39,042 nt of DNA from NCBI GenBank assembly GCA_945872355.1, contig CAMBZU010000028.1:1-39042 (forward strand), given 5' to 3'. The notes under the pieces are model-generated. The model was not told where the DNA came from, searched no databases, and saw only the letters and a program-made list of their open reading frames with translations. This DNA is from Chitinophaga pinensis. Lineage in GTDB: Bacteria > Bacteroidota > Bacteroidia > UBA4408. Below are positions 35,021 to 39,042 of this stretch, one piece after another; the stretch's first letter is position 1, and the number at the start of each line of letters is the position of its first letter. The position numbers and the translations under genes are program-made.

Positions 35021-35635
35021 TTATAAAGTAGGCTTTATTTCTAAATTGTAATCATTGTGTGCTCTCTTAATTACTTCAAAAGCTTCTGCTTGCCCATAGG
35101 CTTCGCTAATTTCGCAAACATGCTCTTCAACCCCAGGCATATTTTTATAAGTTAAAAAATAATGTTTCAATCTATTTACAATTGCTTCTGGGCAGTCGCT
35201 TAAATCTTTAAACTCTTTATAAACTTCATCATTCGCCATTACGGCAATGATCTTGTCATCTGCTTCTCCATTATCAATTAGTCTAAAACCGCCTATAGGA
35301 ATAGCGCGTAATAAAATATCACCATGTGTAATATTTCTTTCGCTCAGCACACAAATATCTAGCGGGTCACCATCGCCTTTCAGCCCTGGCTTACCCGTTT
35401 TTTGAGCACTTAACTCTGCTACAGTTTTACCACAATAAGTTTGAGGAATAAAACCATACAAAGCGGGAATAATGTTAGAAAACTTTTGTGGGCGGTCTAT
35501 TTTTAAATATCCACTTTCTTTATCGATTTCATACTTAACAGTATCTGTTGGAACAATTTCAATATACACATTAATTAAATTTGGATAGTTATTTCCAATT
35601 GCTATACCATGCCAAGGGTGGGCTCTATATTTCAT
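35021..35635 (-). CDS. ppa: Inorganic pyrophosphatase, family I
   Basis: This cytosolic enzyme splits pyrophosphate and so drives biosynthetic reactions. It has 204 residues. The metal-binding motif DGDPLD carries D88, D90 and D93. Other family segments are VYIEIVPTDTVKYEIDKESG, ALYGFIPQTYCG and RAIPIGGFRLIDNGEADDKI. The length is slightly above that of the E. coli enzyme because of an N-terminal MKYRAHPWHGI and a C-terminal extension. It starts 31 bases after hutH and has its own candidate promoter in the gap. Confidence 0.94.
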   Translation of the reverse strand: MKYRAHPWHGIAIGNNYPNLINVYIEIVPTDTVKYEIDKESGYLKIDRPQKFSNIIPALYGFIPQTYCGKTVAELSAQKTGKPGLKGDGDPLDICVLSERNITHGDILLRAIPIGGFRLIDNGEADDKIIAVMANDEVYKEFKDLSDCPEAIVNRLKHYFLTYKNMPGVEEHVCEISEAYGQAEAFEVIKRAHNDYNLEIKPTL

Positions 35636-35654
35636 TAGTGCAAGATTATTTTTT

Positions 35655-35662
35655 CAAATATA
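35655..35662 (-). promoter_or_regulatory. Possible -7 box of the pyrophosphatase gene
   Basis: On the minus strand TATATTTG matches TAnnTTTG and lies 20 bases before the ATG at 35635, just after the hutH stop. No -33 TTG is seen at normal spacing. Confidence 0.35.
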
Positions 35663-35666
35663 GGTA

Positions 35667-37166
35667 TTATAATGTTGAAGGGAATTTAAAACTATTGTGC
35701 TTGATAAACTCAATACTCTTTTTAATTTCGGGGTACATGATCACATCTTCCTCAATAAAGGCAATTTTATTTCTAAAGTTAGTTTTTAAATTTTCGATGA
35801 TTGGGGAAGAAGGTGTTGGTTTTCTGAAATCTAGCGCTTGCATGGCATTTAGTAATTCTATACCTAAAATAGTATATGTGTTTTCAACCACTTTTGCGCA
35901 CTTAACAGCTGCATTAGCGCCCATGCTCACATGATCTTCTTGTCCGTTACTCGAAACAATTGAATCGACACTTGCAGGACTGCAATACTGTTTATTTTGA
36001 CTCACCACAGAAGCAGCAGTGTACTGAGGAATCATAAAGCCAGAATTTAAACCAGGATTAGCCACTAAAAATGCTGGTAATTTTCTACTTCCAGCAATTA
36101 ATTGGTAGGTTCTACGTTCCGAAATATTTCCCAATTCAGCTAAAGCAATACAAAGTATATCAAGCGCAATGGCCAATGGTTGTCCATGGAAATTACCACC
36201 CGATAAAATTTCATCTTCTTCAGGAAATACAGTTGGATTGTCGGTTACAGCGTTTATTTCTATTAAAAAAGTTTTTTCGGCATAGTCAATGGCATCTTTT
36301 GAAGCGCCGTGCACTTGTGGAATACATCTGAACGAGTAGGGGTCTTGCACATGTTCTTTTTTTCTATTAATAAGTGCACTACCTTCTAATAAATGGCGCA
36401 TATTGCTTGCTGTATTTATTTGGCCAAGATGAGGTCTGATGCTATGCAAGTGAGGTTTAAAAGGTTCAATTCTTCCATCAAAAGCATCTAATGAAACAGC
36501 CGCTGTATAATCTGCAACTGCATTTAATTTTTTTGCATTTAACAAACACCAAGTGCCATACGCACTCATAAATTGTGTGCCATTTAACAAGGCCAAGCCT
36601 TCTTTAGATTGTAGTTCAATGATGCTCAAGTTGAGCGATTGCAGCACATCTGCTGCTGCTTTTCTTTCATTATTGTAATTTACTTCGCCTAAGCCTATAA
36701 GTGGGAGGCAAAGATGCGCTAAAGGAGATAAATCACCACTTGCACCTAATGAACCTTGTGAATAAACAACAGGTAAAATATCATGATTGTAAAGATCTAT
36801 TAAACGCTCAACAGTAAGCAATTGAACAGCAGATTTGCCATAGCTTAAGGATTGTATTTTAAGCAATAGCATCAACTTTACAATTTCTTGGGGCACTTCA
36901 TCACCTGTGCCGCATGCATGCGACATCATTAAATTTTTTTGTAATTGCGATAAATCCTCAGCTGCAATTGTAACATTGTAAAGCGAACCAAAGCCAGTAT
37001 TTATGCCGTAAATAGGGTCAGGGTGTGTTTTAATTTTAGCATCCAAATAGTTTCTGCATGCAACTATTTTTTCTTTTGCTTTATCAGAAAGTTGAAGTTT
37101 AATTTTGGAATGAATTATCTCTTCAATACGCTCAATAGTTAATGTTTCACTTGATATTAGATGCAT
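35667..37166 (-). CDS. hutH: Histidine ammonia-lyase
   Basis: This MIO-dependent lyase removes ammonia from L-histidine to make urocanate. It has 499 residues. The self-made MIO cofactor comes from A142-S143-G144 in GSLGASGDLSPLAH. The active-site Tyr is Y53 (YGINTGFG). Substrate selectivity is read from MSHACGTG at 81-88: the Ser-His pair (S82-H83) is the histidine-type motif; tyrosine or phenylalanine lyases have other residues there. It is not next to hutU, hutI or hutG, so the rest of the pathway is elsewhere or absent. The next gene upstream is hisS, 53 bases away, which also concerns histidine, but this may be chance. Confidence 0.93.
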   Translation of the reverse strand: MHLISSETLTIERIEEIIHSKIKLQLSDKAKEKIVACRNYLDAKIKTHPDPIYGINTGFGSLYNVTIAAEDLSQLQKNLMMSHACGTGDEVPQEIVKLMLLLKIQSLSYGKSAVQLLTVERLIDLYNHDILPVVYSQGSLGASGDLSPLAHLCLPLIGLGEVNYNNERKAAADVLQSLNLSIIELQSKEGLALLNGTQFMSAYGTWCLLNAKKLNAVADYTAAVSLDAFDGRIEPFKPHLHSIRPHLGQINTASNMRHLLEGSALINRKKEHVQDPYSFRCIPQVHGASKDAIDYAEKTFLIEINAVTDNPTVFPEEDEILSGGNFHGQPLAIALDILCIALAELGNISERRTYQLIAGSRKLPAFLVANPGLNSGFMIPQYTAASVVSQNKQYCSPASVDSIVSSNGQEDHVSMGANAAVKCAKVVENTYTILGIELLNAMQALDFRKPTPSSPIIENLKTNFRNKIAFIEEDVIMYPEIKKSIEFIKHNSFKFPSTL

Positions 37167-37219
37167 AAATATTTTATTACAAATTGGTATTTAGGGGTAG
37201 TTTTTTATTGAATTTAAAT

Positions 37220-38611
37220 CTAATTTGTTTTTAATTTAGTTGTGATTTGATAGATGCTTAACAACTCCTGTTCACCTGTTTGCATATTTTTAATTGAAGC
37301 TTTTTCTTGTTTCATTTCATCTTCACCAATAATAATAACGTAAGGAATATTTAAGGCATCGGCATATTCGAATTGCTTTTTCATTTTCACTTCTTCGGGG
37401 TAATAAACCGCAGAAATGCCTTGCTGTCTTAATTTATGTAATAAGCGCAAACAAAAGTCAGCACTTGTATTTCCAAAGTTAGCAATCAATACTTTAATGT
37501 TATTTAAGTTATTTGATGGAAACAAATTTAACTCCTCCAAAGCATCATAAATTCTATCGGCGCCAAAAGAAATTCCCACTCCCGAAAGGTTTGGCAGTCC
37601 AAATATACCAGTGAGGTCATCATACCTTCCTCCGCCCGATAAACTGCCTGTGAAAGTACTTTTTTCTTCATTTATTTTTACTTCAAAAATAGCGCCGGTG
37701 TAATAATTTAGGCCTCTGGCTAGCGTTAAATCGAATTCAAATTTAGCCGTTTGTAATGGTATTTTTAGGGTGTAATTGAATATTGCTTCCAACTCTTCAA
37801 TTCCTTTTTTACCTATTGCAGTAGCGCCAATTAAATTATCTAAATAAGCAGATGTTTCTTTGCCCATTACAGTGATTGGTTTAAAATCTAACAAAGGTTC
37901 TACTTTAATTAATGCCTCATCGCTAAGTCCTTTTTCTTTAAGCTCTTCAATTACTTTATCTTTTCCAATTTTATCAAGTTTGTCAATTGCAACTGTAATG
38001 TCGGTAATCATTTCAGCAGCACCAATGTATTCGGCAATACCAGATAATATTTTTCGGTTATTTATTTTAATAACCACATTTAAGTTCAATCGTGTAAAAA
38101 CCTCATCTAAGATTTGCACCAATTCAAATTCATTCACCAAAGAGTTACTGCCAATAATATCTGCATCGCATTGGTAAAACTCTCTGTAGCGTCCTTTTTG
38201 TGGGCGATCGGCACGCCAAACAGGTTGTATTTGAAAGCGTTTAAAAGGAAAAGAAATGTCATTTTTGTGCATCACCACATACCTTGCAAAAGGCACTGTA
38301 AGATCGTAACGCAAAGCTTTTTCGGCTATTTTAGGGAGCAATGTTTTAGCATCTAATGCAAGGTTGCTGCTAATGTCTGTTTTGTCTAGAAAATCGCCAG
38401 AATTAAGCACCTTAAAAATCAAGCGGTCGCCTTCATCACCATACTTTCCAGTAAGTGTGGTAAGGTTTTCCATAGCAGGTGTTTCTATTGGTAAAAAACC
38501 AAAACGTTGAAAACAATCTTTAATAATATCAAAAATATAATTGCGTTTAATCATTTCCGAAGGGGAAAAATCACGCATTCCTTTAGGTATAGTAGGTTTT
38601 ATTGAGGCCAC
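37220..38611 (-). CDS. hisS: Histidyl-tRNA synthetase
   Basis: This class II synthetase charges tRNA-His. It has 463 residues. Motif 1 is near IETPAMENLTTLTGKYGDEGDR, motif 2 is FKRFQIQPVWRADRPQKGRYREFYQCDADIIG, and the histidine A motif is LARGLNYYTGAIFEV, with motif 3 at GGRYDDLTGIFG...GVGISFGADRI. The C-terminal anticodon-binding domain begins near residue 370. The start codon is GTG at 38611 (read VASIKPTIPKGMRDFSP). No in-frame ATG lies close by and the IPKGMRDF context fits the family N-terminus, so I accept GTG. Confidence 0.95.
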   Translation of the reverse strand: MASIKPTIPKGMRDFSPSEMIKRNYIFDIIKDCFQRFGFLPIETPAMENLTTLTGKYGDEGDRLIFKVLNSGDFLDKTDISSNLALDAKTLLPKIAEKALRYDLTVPFARYVVMHKNDISFPFKRFQIQPVWRADRPQKGRYREFYQCDADIIGSNSLVNEFELVQILDEVFTRLNLNVVIKINNRKILSGIAEYIGAAEMITDITVAIDKLDKIGKDKVIEELKEKGLSDEALIKVEPLLDFKPITVMGKETSAYLDNLIGATAIGKKGIEELEAIFNYTLKIPLQTAKFEFDLTLARGLNYYTGAIFEVKINEEKSTFTGSLSGGGRYDDLTGIFGLPNLSGVGISFGADRIYDALEELNLFPSNNLNNIKVLIANFGNTSADFCLRLLHKLRQQGISAVYYPEEVKMKKQFEYADALNIPYVIIIGEDEMKQEKASIKNMQTGEQELLSIYQITTKLKTN

Positions 38612-38639
38612 TTTTAAATGTGTTTTTAAATCTAAAGTG

Positions 38640-38647
38640 CAAAATTA
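38640..38647 (-). promoter_or_regulatory. Possible -7 box of hisS
   Basis: On the minus strand TAATTTTG matches TAnnTTTG and lies 28 bases before the GTG start. No -33 element at normal spacing is visible. Confidence 0.35.
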
Positions 38648-38866
38648 TCATTTCAAATTTAATGGGAGTTAAAATTGAATTCTTAATTTTTAATTCTTAA
38701 TTGTGAATTGTGAATTCTTAATTTTTAATGTGCTTATCCGTTTTTGTACCCGTAAAATCAAATTTAAATTATTTCTTAAACATCGAATACATACTAATTG
38801 ATATTCGGTTTCAGCTCATTTTGCTATTAAATTAGGAAGTTCTAATTAGCTTTAGTGCTGGCAAAA

Positions 38867-38892
38867 CTTACTTTTTTACGAAAAAAAGTAAG
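38867..38892. repeat. 11-bp hairpin at the right edge
   Basis: CTTACTTTTTT (38867-38877) pairs fully with AAAAAAGTAAG (38882-38892); the loop is ACGA. The stem contains its own T and A runs, so it could end transcription from either side or belong to a dispersed repeat. No gene in the window ends here. Confidence 0.5.
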
Positions 38893-39042
38893 CAAAAATT
38901 CGTGGAATCGATAAAACAAGGCAATTGGCATCAAAGCACTAGTGCGCTAAGATGCCATCGCAGCTCATTGTTCGCATTTGATAAACATGCTGCTACATGT
39001 ATTAGTTTTACAGTCCATGCTCGGCAATGACTACTATTGCTG

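Larger units (their letters stand above)
38612..39042. other. Non-coding right edge with repeats and a hairpin
   Basis: There is no credible gene in these 431 bases. A 17-base unit, GAATTCTTAATTTTTAA, occurs at 38677-38693 and again at 38712-38728 with related AT-rich sequence between. A short palindrome AATTAG/CTAATT lies at 38830-38847. A perfect 11-bp hairpin, CTTACTTTTTT/AAAAAAGTAAG, spans 38867-38892 (loop ACGA). The last 130 bases are clearly richer in GC and look like the start of a dispersed intergenic repeat of the kind common in this phylum; the minus strand has a short frame there that I do not think is coding. Confidence 0.5.

Noticed and set aside
38932-39042. Minus-strand frame reading ...HVAACLSNANNELRWHLSA...
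   Set aside because: No family features or start context; it sits in what looks like a dispersed repeat and ends before the hairpin.

Overview
The window looks like chromosomal DNA from a member of the Bacteroidota. It is AT-rich. It encodes a TonB-dependent receptor with an N-terminal carboxypeptidase-regulatory-like domain, two secreted proteins ending in type IX secretion (T9SS) sorting domains, and an M1 peptidase joined to an apparent outer-membrane barrel. Several genes follow -7 boxes of the form TAnnTTTG, as is usual in this phylum. Order and genus cannot be fixed from the sequence. No rRNA, tRNA or CRISPR array was seen.

Layout. 1-2819 (minus): a three-gene ABC export operon (lipoprotein adaptor, FtsX/MacB-type permease, ATPase cut by the left edge) with translationally coupled overlaps. 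2995-3137: a 143-bp non-coding mobile element. 3146-9748: M1 peptidase, a REP-associated tyrosine transposase (RAYT) on the plus strand, and a TonB receptor. 9845-17069 (minus): LVIVD-repeat T9SS cargo, TPR protein, NIF3 protein plus zinc-ribbon coiled-coil protein, a small T9SS cargo and a STAS-domain protein, with clear hairpin terminators between units. 17139-18619: pyrR-pyrB. 18772-19842 (plus): glycosyltransferase. 19977-20614 (minus): a toxin-antitoxin locus whose ParE gene is split by a second copy of the 143-bp element. 20854-28697 (plus): gcvT, comB-like phosphatase, katG, a zinc phospholipase/nuclease-like protein, and nhaA - diacylglycerol kinase-like - SUI1/YciH. 28694-38611 (minus): acpH-like gene, a RAYT remnant with REP-like hairpins, two tandem POT transporters with pdxH, a lone MacB-type permease, inorganic pyrophosphatase, hutH and hisS. 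The right edge is AT-rich non-coding repeat-like sequence.

Most genes are housekeeping or ordinary Bacteroidota envelope functions. The main novelty is the 143-bp element. Two copies differ at only three positions; both have imperfect terminal inverted repeats (CCCAAATTA / CCCAGATTA) and exact 5-bp target duplications (TTCAA and TTAAA). Removing one copy together with one duplication restores an uninterrupted 101-codon ParE frame, which fixes the element's boundaries and shows the insertion is recent. No transposase that could move it was identified in the window; the RAYT at 6618 is of a class not expected to make such duplications.
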